From Volutella citrinella (lineage: Eukaryota; Ascomycota; Sordariomycetes; Hypocreales; Nectriaceae): a DNA stretch of 64,000 nucleotides. Made by a program: the position numbers and the translations under genes. A model generated the notes under the pieces. It was given only the letters and a program-made list of their open reading frames with translations. It had not been told where the DNA came from and made no database searches. The stretch covers positions 1,550,001 through 1,614,000 of the forward strand of contig JAWZSP010000009.1 in assembly GCA_034401135.1 (NCBI GenBank), in the 5' to 3' direction. Positions within the stretch are counted from its first letter, which is position 1, and each line of letters begins with the position of its first letter. Shown in pieces: positions 1 through 11,190 of this stretch.

Positions 1-1927
1 CGATCGCCGTTGTCTTGCCGGTTTGGCTGTGTTGTGTGTGCCATCTGAACGTCACGCTCTTTGCCCCAACCTCGGTCGCCCAGTATCTTTTGCCTCTGCC
101 CGTGCCCGCGCCTCTATTTTTGCTCTGCCCTCAGCCCACCCTTTTGCCCTTTGTCTGCCTCCCTTCACCGAGCGTCTGCGGCTGCACCGCTTCGTCCTGT
201 GTGGGCAGGGAACCCCTTCGAAGCCTGCATTGCCTCTGCCCATTCCTTAATAGCGCACCTCGTATCCAGCCAGACATCGCCAACACATGCAGCCGACGGA
301 GCGGTGGCCAAGCTTTGCCCGCCTGATTGCCAGACCCCGTCCCGTCCCATTTTTAGAAGCCGTCGCATGGACTTGCTCGAATAACACTCGCCCGTAGCCT
401 GGTGGTTCGCCGCCGCCACATGTTGACCCCCACTTTCGGGATGAAGCTATTTCCGTTTGTCGGCTCCAAGATATTTCCGTAAAGCCTGTTGAGTGAGGAG
501 CCCGCGCGATGCGATGCACAATCTAGCCGCCAGCCGTGCCACGACGGGTCTCTTGACGCCCTCACCGTCACATCATCTCCGTGGTACTACACGGAAAATG
601 CATATTGCCGTCTCGGTCTTCCCGATGCCTCCGCCCGTATGCACTTATATATATGATGCTCTCCCGTCTCAAACACGCGAGTCCCAAAACGGCTTCGACA
701 GGGGCACTTCCAGCCGCTAAGGGGCACACTTAACGACAGCGTCGTAGCCGCAGGTACTCAATCTGGAGCTTATTGGCACATTCAGCCTTCCGTCGAACAG
801 TCGAGACTCGCCAGACAAGCAACGTCCCCGGCCTCGCATGAGGGCAGTGCCTTGACGAAATTGTCCTTAAGCCACCGGGCTCATTTCAAACGCTCAGGGA
901 TATGAGAAACGGAGGATGCCTCGTTACACATTGGGCAAGGAGCAAGTCACCATTGCCAGCTAGCTAACAGATAGGTCGTGTGGTTGGGAAAAGGCATCTG
1001 CCCAGATCTCTCGCCCCTTGCCCATGTGCACATTTGAATCACTCTCCTCTGCGCCCCAGGATGCCAGGCTCATATTTGATATCAAACGCAACATTCACGA
1101 TAGACAGGCTGCCAAGATCCAGGCTCTTGTGGACAAAGCTGCCCAACTCAATCTTTGCTCCACGAGTCCCTAAAAATGCCCATCCAAGGACAATTGCAGC
1201 ACAGGGAAAAACACTACCAGTATCATCTGATAATTTGGGAATTTCGTATTTGGCTTGTAAGGGGGTGCTCGAATAGCCACGCTCGCATGCGTCACCGTGA
1301 GTCTGCCTTGCCCTAGCGAAACTAATGGGAGTGACAAGTCCGGGTTATGCTGTTTTGGAACTAATACTGGGACGCAATCAACTGCTTAGGTGGGGTCGAA
1401 AGATCCTTAGGCTTTCTGGCTATCGTAAGTGATTGGGCTGGAGTATGAGCCTGAGCTGAAGTCCAATCAATGCAAGTTCACGGGGTTCAAGCTTTCCGAG
1501 TGGCCACCAGAGTCCCCAGACAGGCTCTTGGCCCCCAAACCAACCCCCGGGTGACATTCACCGCTACATGTCCATTCTCCGTGCCAAGTTTCCGGCTTGC
1601 AGAAAGGTAGTTCGTTTGACGGGTACGTCTAAAAATATTCTCCCAAGTGTCTGCAGGGTTCGTGCAGGTTGGAGAGTCCGGGGGCGGTTGGATACAATGG
1701 GACGAACGCCCAAGTCCCCGCCTACCTCATCCTGCAGCTGACGACGCCAGACTGTTCGAGCAACAATTGACCTGAAGCGAGATTGGTCATGTTGGACAAA
1801 AGTCACGCCGTGTCCGATAGTTGGGGGCTTGCCCGGTTTGCCCATGCAGCTCCTGAAACTGCAAAGTCATAAGCCTCAACGGCATGCATTCTCCTAATCT
1901 ACTCATTACAGAAACCAGCCCATCATC
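1..1927. other. Intergenic region, no gene recognised
   Basis: About 1.9 kb before the first supported gene. Open frames here are short, overlap on both strands and show no domain or splice-joined continuation. The first 250 bases are pyrimidine-rich on the + strand, which could be part of a promoter or leader of a gene to the left, but nothing in the window confirms that. Confidence 0.5.
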
Positions 1928-3688
1928 TTAGTCGACTAGCTCGTCACAAGGATAACCGGGCCAGAACTTGCCCCTCGAGTTGAAGGCGCTATCCCAATTT
2001 CTGAAGGCCTCAAAGGGGTCACAGACAGGGATGTTGAAGATGCCCGGGTTGTCGAATTCCTTTTCCACAAACTGGGCAATGATATCTGGGCTTGTCATCT
2101 CTTCCTGGGTCAGCTTTGAGACCTTCTTGTTCTTGTCGCCGTGCTTCTTGAAGGTAGCGACGGAGCCTCGCACGATTTCCTCGGCCGTCAGACCGCCCCA
2201 TCTCTCACTGCCAAGCTGGTCGGCGCCCGGCAGATCCTGGAAGTCGGATACGCAGGTGGACATGTCTCCAATAAACTTGCAGTGTCTGTCAGGGTCGGGA
2301 GCACTGGAGAGGACGTACATGACGTCGTCGATGCAGACGCCATACTTGTCCTTAGAGGAATCAGGGAGGTCGGCGACTTTCTTACCGCAGCCCTTGGACA
2401 TGAGGATAACAGGTCCGAGAGGGAGGTTCGAGAGGCTCCAGGCCCGGGGGATCAGGTCAGCGTAGATGGCCTTCTTCGCCTTCTGCTTGAGAGCGGCGGT
2501 GCCCAGATCTCCTTCTTCCTCGCCTGTAGGCCCCTCCTTGCCAAAAGGCGAGGCAGATAGCTTGCCGTCCATAACCATGGGCGCCAACTGGTTTATAGCC
2601 TCGGGCTTGCCGGAGAAGATGAACTTGGAGTACTCGCTAGCGCTAAGTGCCCACATCTCAATGATGGCTCCAAGACGGACAGTGAGATCGGCATCAGCAA
2701 CTTTAGCAGCCTCCTTGGGCATAAGATCTTTGGTGAGGGTAAGGCCAGATGTGACCATGCCGTTGACGGTATCCTTGGCCCATCCGTTGGCGTCAATGTT
2801 GCCCCAAGCATCCTTCCACTGCTTTGTGTGCATAAAGGGAAGTGACTTGGTGACACCGTTCCACATCGGGGCAGCCGTGATGAGGAAGCCCATGGTGACG
2901 ATGTCGATGATGATGGCGGCACCAAGTGCTGGAGCTTCCATGGGGGCAAAGACGGTGGTAAAGGCTGGGATATTGGACTGCACGTCGGATTTCGCCTCAT
3001 AGAGAGCAGCTCTAAAGTTCCAGATCATCTGAAAATGCTGTCAGCATAACAGGCCGAAGGACTTATGAGATTCTCATACATTATTCAAGACAGTAAACGA
3101 GTTGAGCATAAGATATCCGGCTAGCCAAATGAATTAACATTTCTAAAGCCTCGATGTTGTTAGTTTCACGGCTTACCAGGATACTTGGTGTCGTCACACC
3201 GGGCTGTCTGGGTACACCCATTGTTGCCCGCAAGGCTCTGACAGTTCATGTTCTCGGCGCCGTGGATCTTGTTGCTCTAGTGCAGCGTCAGTCCTGCTTG
3301 GCAGAGGAAACACGGGGGATCTTACCATCCAGCGGGCAAAGGGGAGAGCAGCATTCTCCTGCTCGTAGGACCACCAGAGAGTCATGTTGGTCCACAGCTG
3401 GTTTCCGTAGACGGCGTTCCACCGGGTGGACGGATGGATCTCGGCATCCTCGATCGCCGGGTTGGTGCACACGGAAACCTCGATGGCCTCGCGGCACGTC
3501 TTTGCCTTGTGCTCGTAGCATGAGTAGAGTCCAAGTGTGTCCGCGGGGCATTCGTTGCCGCAGGGCGCGATTCGCCCACCAAAGTTGCGCAACTCCTGGA
3601 TCTCGGGCGTCACAGGGGTTACGTCGCCGGGGACACCGGGACCGCCAATGCGGATGGGCACAGTAAGAATAGCTTTCGGGATAAGCAT
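1928..3688 (-). CDS. Unrecognised cysteine-containing fungal protein, four exons
   Basis: I do not recognise the family. Joining frames gives exons 3688-3326, 3276-3177, 3120-3080 and 3028-1928, a protein of 534 residues. All three introns have GTAAG or GTATG donors and AG acceptors, and the phases agree (0, 1, 0). The N-terminal third holds several cysteines (CGNECP, CYEHKAKTC, the CQS..GCTQTARCDD stretch in exon 2), suggesting disulfides and an extracytoplasmic location. Exon 4 begins MIWNFRAALYEA and carries a hydrophobic stretch (GAAIIIDIVTMGFLITAAP) that could be one membrane segment, then CGKK, CIDD, CKF and CVSD near the end. The first 12 residues are hydrophobic but short for a signal peptide, so an upstream exon is possible. 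A TATA-like element lies about 86 bases upstream of the chosen ATG. The gene is isolated, with over 2 kb of non-coding DNA upstream. Confidence 0.75.
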
Positions 3689-3773
3689 GGCTGAGAATGG
3701 GAAGAATCAGTTTGGTTGAGCCTCAGAGGTTGAGGGGTGGCCTCTATCTACTGTTTGGCGTCAATGGGCCTTG

Positions 3774-3780
3774 ATATATA
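3774..3780 (-). promoter_or_regulatory. TATA-like element for the four-exon gene
   Basis: On the minus strand this reads TATATAT, about 86 bases upstream of the ATG at 3688. Its position fits a fungal TATA box with a short leader. Assigned by position only. Confidence 0.4.
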
Positions 3781-6015
3781 CTCTCCGCAGTCTCCGAGCC
3801 AAGACAGGAAGCGTTGCGCCCGTCGTCATCGATTGCTCAATCGCGATAGAGCCAATGATCAGGAGCCCGTCTTCCAGGGCCTGGCTCCTTCCGACGACCT
3901 GTCCAGGGTAGAGCTCCTGTGATTTCGGCAGGGCTGACATGTCCATTGGGGTCGTCTTTGTATTGATGCAGATGTCCTCATTGGAGCAAACACGTTGTCG
4001 GCGTTGTTAGCCGCCCTGCACGTGGGAAACCAGACGCTTCTGTTGGTCGTCAGTGATTTATGGTATAAATGAAGGGCAAATGTGTCAGCCTTGGCGCTTA
4101 TGCCTCCCTGTCGTTTTGGGGAGGAAGCTTGCGACCGGAGATATTCGGGCGGGTGTTTGTGGTCCAATGGACCCTGAGATTGGACCAGCCCTGCAAGGGG
4201 CGGTAGATACTAAGGCTCTCTTGCTACTTGGATTCTCGATTAGCGGTTAGAACCTAATACTGACTTCGTCGATGGAGATGTGCGTATTTGCCATTGTCCC
4301 AACGCTCCCAAGTGATGATACACCTTGACGTAGACCAGCAAACGGCCAACATTGCCGATGACCATTTCATCAGCAAAGATGAACTTGGTATCTTCACACA
4401 GCCTCACAGTAGGTCGACTTGGTTAGGCTCCAGGAATTTAAATTGCTGAGGCGTCTGAGGTGGCAGCACTTCATGGCCAGGTGTGCCAAGGAATCCTTCA
4501 GCTTATTGTGCAGTGCTTGGCTCGGCCACTCGGGGCCGCCTCCAATGGCCACCATCAATTTATGAGCTCGTCCATGCCCATTCCGATCAATGCGGCCATC
4601 GGTCACCGCGAAGGATTCGTAAAACGATCAATCAAGGACTCGAGGGTACCGCAACCGGGTCTGTGGTCCTATTGAGGGTCAAGGACTGAACTAATAGCGC
4701 CGAACCGTCTTGGCTCGATCCATCAGTTCGTGAGCACTATGAAGTTGCAGATCATAGCCTTCCCACAGAAGATTAACATTTTATAGCAAGATCATATCAC
4801 TATGACACAGCCGGAGAGGGTTTCCGAATGCCGAAGCTCTTCAAAGCTGCAAACGATTGCGTGGGCTGGCACAACATACCGCGCCTAATGCTATCAGGTA
4901 CCGACTATACAGCCATGATCTCATCGCTATATGATTAATCTGCAGATAATGCAATCGAATGATACATCGCCATGCTAGAGTACGCGCGCTCAATCTTGTT
5001 TTCCTAGGTCATGACATCTTGGGGGCGGCAAATTTGGCTCGCAGCAACGAGTCAACAGCGCACGTGTTCGTCGACAAACCCAGGGTCAACGAGTCGGGGG
5101 TTTTGCTCTGCGCTTATTGGGCAGCTTACGATGAGACGTTGACGACCCTAACCGCCAAGAATCTCCTGAAACGCCCACAAGCGACACATCGACGGCAACG
5201 GTAGTTGGGGGCCGAGAAGACATACTGCCAAGCATTTGGCCAGTGCAGGTCTGATAAACATTTCTCCATTCCTTTGGTTGCGAGCAAAAATTCAAGCTAG
5301 GAGCACAAGCCGCTCTAAGAAGACCAGGGTATGGCTGCACGGTGGTTGCGCTCAACGACGAGGTCGCCTCTACGCTACTGGATCAGGACCAACACCAATG
5401 GAATTGTATCGACTTTGCAAGGCCCATGGTCAATGCCAACTAGGCGTTTAGCCCAATGAGATTTCCAATGAATGGAAAACGTTGTGGCAAGCATTGACAT
5501 CATGTCATTACCGGCCTCTCCTCACAATACCGTCGCGGGGCAACAGTCTGGAATCATAACAGGGGCGCAACACAGCGTCAGCTTGTTTTGGAGACCTGGA
5601 AAGCTCTCAATCGAGCCAATTCGGGGAATTCAGAGTAGAATAAGCTGTGTAGGAGTTGGACGTGTTACATGTCCATGTCTGTAGCAATTGATTTATTGTG
5701 TCAGGAATAAGTTTCAGTCGGCGAATCCGATTCTTCAAACCCAGCTTCATTGTTCTAGACTCCGAGATGCTACGCGATGTGCCATTGGTCATCATAATTT
5801 CCAGTTTTAACTACTCCATGCTTGTATTGATTGACGTCGCTTAAGCATTGACTGGCGTCGCTTAAGTCTCAACTGCCGTTAGGTCCCCCCCTTGTTTCAG
5901 ACGTGTCGCGTGGCAGCGACAACGGGTTAGAGGGTGACGATGCGACACAAGACAGTCTCTGGATGTGTTTCAGCTAACCCTTTTCTATTCTCCGTCTTTG
6001 GAGCAGTAGGTCGTG
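3781..6015. other. Intergenic region, no gene recognised
   Basis: Roughly 2.2 kb with only short overlapping frames and no consistent splice-joined reading frame. The only structure I see is the 21-bp tandem repeat at 5825-5866, listed separately. The region presumably contains the promoter of the small secreted protein gene. Confidence 0.5.
5825..5866. repeat. 21-bp tandem repeat upstream of the small secreted protein gene
   Basis: Two head-to-tail 21-base units, 5825-5845 and 5846-5866, both ending in CGTCGCTTAAG. They differ at three positions, all transitions. The pair sits about 150 bases before the TATA box and 290 bases before the ATG of the small secreted protein gene, so it could be a duplicated activator site. 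Function is inferred from position. Confidence 0.55.
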
Positions 6016-6024
6016 TATAAATAT
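6016..6024 (+). promoter_or_regulatory. TATA box of the small secreted protein gene
   Basis: TATAAATAT lies 141 bases upstream of the ATG at 6157, leaving a leader of roughly 100 bases. The match to a TATA box is good and no other gene lies nearby. Confidence 0.55.
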
Positions 6025-6156
6025 TGCGACTGCGCGACCACTCTCTCTGTCTCATTCAACTGGCTGGCCAGATTCTCTCTTCTATAATTACATTCATTCC
6101 CAACTTAATTCAACACAAGATCCGGCCGGCCGCTCTTCCTTGTCGTCAACGTCAAC

Positions 6157-6433
6157 ATGCAACTCCAACAATTTTTCATCGCTCTTGCGGGCCTGGTTGC
6201 CGTCGGCACTGCTCTGCCCGCGACCAAACCCAATCCCGCCGCGCCGAAATCTGATCTCGCCAAGGACAACGCTGGAGGGCGATTGGTTCTAGACGGCGCC
6301 AAGTGCATCCAGGTGCAGGGACGAACCGTTTGTGATGATGGGTTCGGTAACACTTTGTATGACACACGAACCTCTTGACCTCGGTGGATGCTAACTCTCT
6401 CATAGCTTTGCCGATGACCCTTTCTCGTCTTAA
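6157..6433 (+). CDS. Small secreted protein, two exons
   Basis: Exons 6157-6356 and 6406-6433 give a 75-residue protein. The 49-base intron has a GTATG donor, a GCTAAC branch point and a CATAG end. Without splicing the frame runs 73 residues to a stop at 6378, so either form is small. Residues 1-20 (MQLQQFFIALAGLVAVGTAL) form a clear signal peptide; the mature part of about 55 residues is Pro/Ala/Lys-rich at first, then GRLVLDGAKC..VQGRTVCDDGFGNT. It has two cysteines, enough for one disulfide, and ends in an acidic DDPFSS tail. I know no family for it. Size, secretion and isolation fit a secreted effector-like or small signalling protein, but nothing shows the role. TATA box and tandem repeat lie upstream. 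Confidence 0.7.
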
Positions 6434-7499
6434 AATCAGCGCCTCGGGTCTGAAGTGACAGTCAAATGAAGGATGATGCCGGGAACGAATAATATGTGGA
6501 ACTTGCCGAAGGTCTAAGCCGAGAGGCTGTGCCCAGCGGCAGAAATGTCCCAGCTGTAATTGGGGACCTGTTTGTCGGCCCAAGCTGACAAGGCACGAAC
6601 GAGCTGGTCAGGGCAAGGCTCTCGGATGGTCCAAAGAAGGCCCATTGTGCATCTTCGGTGCCGCCTAGGCGCATTGATCCGGCTCTGTGAGATGTCTGGT
6701 ACATCATATCAGCCAAGGGGAACGTGACGCACTGCGAGATGCCACCGGATGGCATCCGAGATCAGCGTACAACAGTCAGCAGTACACCACGGTCTGCTGG
6801 CAGATACGTCACGGACAAAACTTCTAGGCATAATCAAATCACATCATCCAAAACTCTATGGTTTTCTGGTTGCAGTTGGGATCATGAAATTTACGTGATA
6901 TCTTGTGCGCCCACATGCTTCTGCGGGGTGATTGGAGGCCAAAGGGGCTGGACAGACATAGTCTCCTCCATTTTCGTTCCTTCACCAGTCCGGATATGTA
7001 TCTCATTAGATTTACTTCCATCCTTCGTGATAGAAAGTACGTTTCTTGGTTGATCCAGCTAGCAAATGCTCGTGACCGTGGAGTGGGACAAGGAATCTGA
7101 TCCTCATACCAGTATCCTGCGTTGTACTACGTATGCATCCGACGTCCCGGTGCTGTGGATGCTGGGGTCTAGAACATACGCGCACGCTCAATGAAATTAA
7201 CCGACACGCAAGAATTAAATTGATACTTTGATTCCACGCAATACAGAAAGTATCAAAGCAAGATATTACTCCTCTTTCAGTGGGAATCCGTGCCGTGACC
7301 CACAGCCACATGCCCGCCCATTTTAGCGGTCTCGTTGAAACGGCGACTTTTTTCCATTTCGGGTATAGCTAGTCCTCCGCTTGGTGCCAGAAGCACTACT
7401 TAAGAAAAGAGGGAAGGTCTCCTCGGATCAGGAATCAACCTTCAAACCCCTATTGCATTCTATCATTGCTCTAGCTCGGCTAAGGATCAAGTCTTCAAC
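6434..7499. other. Intergenic region, no gene recognised
   Basis: About 1.07 kb between the small secreted protein and the acetyltransferase gene. No frame of useful length or splice continuation is seen. It must contain the acetyltransferase promoter, but I see no convincing TATA box. Confidence 0.45.
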
Positions 7500-9012
7500 A
7501 TGTATCGCCTGAGATATGCCAGTACGTACACCCGATGAGGAGAGCGGCCGGCCAAGTCCAGTCACTAATACCAACACTCAAATAGGCCCGAACGAGCAGC
7601 GAACCATCAGCCGAGAAGACCTTGGCTACTACAATGCGCTCATCGTGGGAGCAATCTACGAATCAGAAACCCCCCTGTCCACGTCGGATTCAGAAGAGCC
7701 GTTCGTCGTGCCGTTGAAGCAATGCATCGACAAACATCCCCTGTTATCGGTCTTTGTTCGAGACATGCACTCAAACAAGTCCTACTACGAGCGGATGCCA
7801 AAGATGGACCTCCGAAATCACATCTCCATTTTACCCAGAGAAGATGACAAGTCTTCAAAGGGCGACTTTGAATCTATTGAGAGCATCTTGCCGCCCATTC
7901 TCGATCGGCCTTGGCCGCCTTCCATCCCGCCATGGAGGATCGTTGTGTTCCCACTGGCTCCTTCGTCCTCGGCTGCGAGCCGCTTTTTTATCGTCTTCTC
8001 CTTTTCGCATACTCTGGGAGACGGCCTTAGTGGACTTTCCTTTCACCAGACATTGCTGGAAGCGATGAACGAGCAACATGGCGAATACAGCGAACTCATG
8101 GTGCACAAAACTCTCGACAAGCAGCTGAACCCGCCCTTTGACACCCCAGAGAGATTGCCCATATCATGGGGTTTCCTACTGGCACCCCTTCTATCGGTCC
8201 TCCTACCCAAGAGCATTGCCAGCTTTCTTGGTTTGCGCTCGACCTATCACCAGCCCACAGCCAAATCATGGACAGGGCCAGTGGCGAGCTATGATGCCGC
8301 AGACTTCCAAACTCGGCTCAGGATAGTGGAAATAGGGTCCTCCGAGGTCGAAAAGGCACTTGCGATTTCGAGATCGCATGGTTCCAAGCTGACGGCTGTC
8401 ATCAACCAGGTGATCCTGAGGTCGATGGCCGCAGCGGTACCAAGCAGCGAGTTTTGCGCCTTTATCTCCCAGACAGCGGTCAATATGAGACCGTCGATTG
8501 GCGTTTCCAGCGATGAGATGGGTCTATACGTCAATGGATTCTCCAGGACGCACTCTCGTTCAGAGGCTGCCGCCCCATGGTCCGAAGAGACGTGGGCGTC
8601 AGTGCGTTCCATGACTGAAGCACTTGCTTTCTCCGCGCGGGATCTCGTTGATCAGCCAGTCGGTCTGCTGAGGTACGCGCCCAGCGTACGAGACTGGATG
8701 GCCAGAAAAATCGGACAGCCCCGAGATTGCTCATACCAGCTGAGCAACATTGGAGCCTTCCAGGACACTAGCAGGGTCGTGGGTGAGAAGCGTCGATGCG
8801 CCATCACTCAGATGGTGTTTGCGCAGCCGGCGAGCCCGATTAGTGCGCCCCTCGTCTTCGATGTCGTGAGTGTCAAGGGGGGTAGCTTGGTGATTTCGGT
8901 TGTTTGGCAGCCCGGCGCCATTGGCGTTCCTCGCGAGTCGGAAGCATCTTTTGTAGATGGCATTTGTTTGTCCATCAAGCAAGGGTTTGCTCAGTTGTCA
9001 TTGGCTTCATGA
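7500..9012 (+). CDS. Alcohol acetyltransferase-like (AATase family) acyltransferase
   Basis: Likely transfers an acetyl or other acyl group from CoA to an alcohol or amine of a small metabolite. The key motif is FSHTLGDGLSG, an HxxxDG acyltransferase active site, about residue 155. The N-terminal REDLGYYNALIVGAIY and the late NIGAF stretch fit the fungal AATase family (BAHD/condensation-like fold). I prefer a two-exon model: exon 1 7500-7521, exon 2 7586-9012, 482 residues, starting MYRLRYAS. The 64-base intron has a GTACGT donor, a CACTAAT branch and an AATAG end, and is phase-consistent. The unspliced alternative starts at ATG 7516 and gives 498 residues with an unlike N-terminus. The Zn2Cys6 regulator lies 475 bases downstream on the same strand, a common arrangement in metabolite clusters. 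Substrate is unknown. Confidence 0.85.
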
Positions 9013-9037
9013 ACTCACGCACTGCATACTGCACAGC

Positions 9038-9077
9038 GGTGGCTGCATACTGCAGAATTTAATTTTCTGCAGCCACC
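9038..9077. repeat. Inverted repeat (hairpin) after the acetyltransferase stop
   Basis: GGTGGCTGCA at 9038-9047 is exactly complementary to TGCAGCCACC at 9068-9077. The 20-base loop contains a second self-complementary pair (CTGCAGA and TCTGCAG). It begins about 26 bases after the stop codon of the acetyltransferase gene, so it would fold in the 3' UTR. It could aid transcript ending or be a short mobile-element relic. Confidence 0.65.
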
Positions 9078-9486
9078 GATATGCACAGCATTTTTAGCCT
9101 CCCCCGAAGCCCTGAGCATTTTCTGGCCAGTTGCACATTGGGCCAGGATTGGACTTGGGGCCAGGAAATTTTAACATACCTTGGATTTTAACCTTAGATT
9201 TAATAGCCACTAGACTCGCATGCACCCTCTTTATTTCTGGCCTACCTACGTAAATGCGAAGCCGATGGGCGTAGAGAGCAGCTAGTGTACACCCTGATTT
9301 CGGCATCCGATGTTACGGCGGATCAGAACCCTGGAGTCCAGGTTGTCGGGACCAAGTATTACCGAGCCCCGTCTCACCACGCTTAGTAGGCGGCCAGGCC
9401 CCGTTCCGGAAGGGAGCCCTGTCAGATTGTCAAACAGCCATCCACTCGCACCGCGCTGATGCCAAGGAACAACAAGGTCAACCACA
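9078..9486. other. Intergenic region upstream of the Zn2Cys6 regulator
   Basis: About 400 bases with no supported gene. It presumably carries the promoter of the regulator that starts at 9487. Confidence 0.45.
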
Positions 9487-10947
9487 ATGCATGGCCTGCC
9501 CGATGCAAAGCAAGCATGTGAAGACTGCCACAGACACAAGGCCAAGTGCCATTTCGATGATGGTGCACGGTCATGTTCCAGGTGCGAGCGCCTCACAAGG
9601 CCGTGCCGCCCAAGGGTCAAGAAGCGGATGGGCCGGCCCTCACGCCTCCAGACTTTCTCGCACGGAAATTGCGGCATCATGAGCTTGCAACGCAGGAGCT
9701 CGGGGTCTCACCGTGGAGAAATATATATTCAGGAGGACAAAGACGTGCGGGAGGCTGCCATTGTTGTCGCCAACGCGACCCGGATGACCAGCAGCTTGTC
9801 ACCATGCATCCTCAACAACACCAATGCCACCCGGCTCGTGTCATATGCGATAGGGACTCAGGACGACTTCTTCACAGTCCACCGGCATTTCATCATTGGA
9901 AAGGGCTTTGCTGAGGATTACCACAGGGCGACCCAGTTAGTCTACAACGCCTCTCCCAAGATGGTATCCGACGCCTACGATGCCATTTTGGAGGCCCTTG
10001 ACTTTCCATATCTGTCAACCGCTCAGCACCAGGGTCAAGTCAACCTTGAGAAGGGGGCTACCTGCATCCGAAACCTCATGAGCGCTTCCAGGGCTGTCAT
10101 GCAAGTCCAAGATGCCGCAACCGTGCTCATCCTTGGGCAGGTCCTCCTGGCTTATAACGTTCTGACTCCGTCGCCCTGCACTCACGTCTTCTCGAGGCAT
10201 GTGCTTTTGAGCACAAAAGCTTGGTATCCGACACTGCTCTTGCATCCAGAGCTTGATTCCATTACCCTCCTACCGGTATTCATTGACATTATCGCCTGCC
10301 TGGTACGAAGGGAGCTTCCAGTTTTGCGGCTGGATATCCGGGATAGAATCGTCGTCGACCGATTCTTCGGCGTCTGCTCATCCTTGCTTCCCCTTCTTTA
10401 CGACATCTGCGAATGCAGGCACACTGCCGCGAACATTCACGTCGATCACGGAGAACAGCAACCTGGAAAAGAGGACCAATTTTCTGCTGTCGAGAGCAGC
10501 ATCCAGGCTTGGTCGCCCATCATCCCCGCAGACTTCTTCGATAGATACTCGGCTTTAGAGACGGATTGGATGCTCTCGCAGGCTCGCGTCTACCGCCTCT
10601 CAGCACTCCTTGCCATCCACCGCCTACGATTCCCGATGGGGACGGAAGATTTGGCAGGTAGACGCTACGCCGAGTGCATCCTGCACGAGTTGTCGATGTT
10701 GGTGTGCAAGGAAACGAGCGAGGCACTCGCATTCGGGGCCAATTTCCCTCTGCTGCTTGCATCTGTGGAGACGCCTGCGCAAACTGAGCAAGTCATGAGG
10801 CTGATGGACCCGTATAGGTTTGAGCCAGGGCAGTCGGAGAGAATTATGACGTTTTCAAACCAGGTCCAGATGGAGCGGGCCAACGGATACTGCGGGTTGT
10901 GGTTTGACCTGTTCGACTGCTACCCGCATGGAATTACCATGCCATGA
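9487..10947 (+). CDS. Zn(II)2Cys6 transcription factor
   Basis: A single open frame of 486 residues starting at ATG 9487. Residues 10-40 carry the binuclear zinc cluster: CEDCHRHKAKC, then SCSRCERLTRPC, giving six cysteines in the C-x2-C-x6-C...C-x2-C-x6-C pattern. A basic stretch (RVKKRMGRPSR) follows, as in DNA linkers of this class. The remaining 430 residues are the variable middle region with no motif I can name. Nuclear activator or repressor activity is inferred from the family. It follows the acetyltransferase gene on the same strand and ends convergently, 243 bases from the GH43 gene. It could be the pathway regulator for the surrounding metabolic genes. Confidence 0.88.
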   Translation: MHGLPDAKQACEDCHRHKAKCHFDDGARSCSRCERLTRPCRPRVKKRMGRPSRLQTFSHGNCGIMSLQRRSSGSHRGEIYIQEDKDVREAAIVVANATRMTSSLSPCILNNTNATRLVSYAIGTQDDFFTVHRHFIIGKGFAEDYHRATQLVYNASPKMVSDAYDAILEALDFPYLSTAQHQGQVNLEKGATCIRNLMSASRAVMQVQDAATVLILGQVLLAYNVLTPSPCTHVFSRHVLLSTKAWYPTLLLHPELDSITLLPVFIDIIACLVRRELPVLRLDIRDRIVVDRFFGVCSSLLPLLYDICECRHTAANIHVDHGEQQPGKEDQFSAVESSIQAWSPIIPADFFDRYSALETDWMLSQARVYRLSALLAIHRLRFPMGTEDLAGRRYAECILHELSMLVCKETSEALAFGANFPLLLASVETPAQTEQVMRLMDPYRFEPGQSERIMTFSNQVQMERANGYCGLWFDLFDCYPHGITMP

Positions 10948-11190
10948 GTGGTCTCATATGGACGGCAGACCCCGTTACATGTACGAATTCGGGGCGGAGT
11001 ATAGATATGGATCGGTGCAGTACGGCGTTTACCCTCGTGATTAGAACTGGATCTGCTAAATTAATACTCAACCACCGCCCATAGCGGTATAGATGGCAAG
11101 AGTGAGAATGACTTCAAGGATAGCCATTCAATTAGCTTCCCTGGGACGGTTGACATTGCAAATTATTTTATATTTCGCCAAGACATCTAT

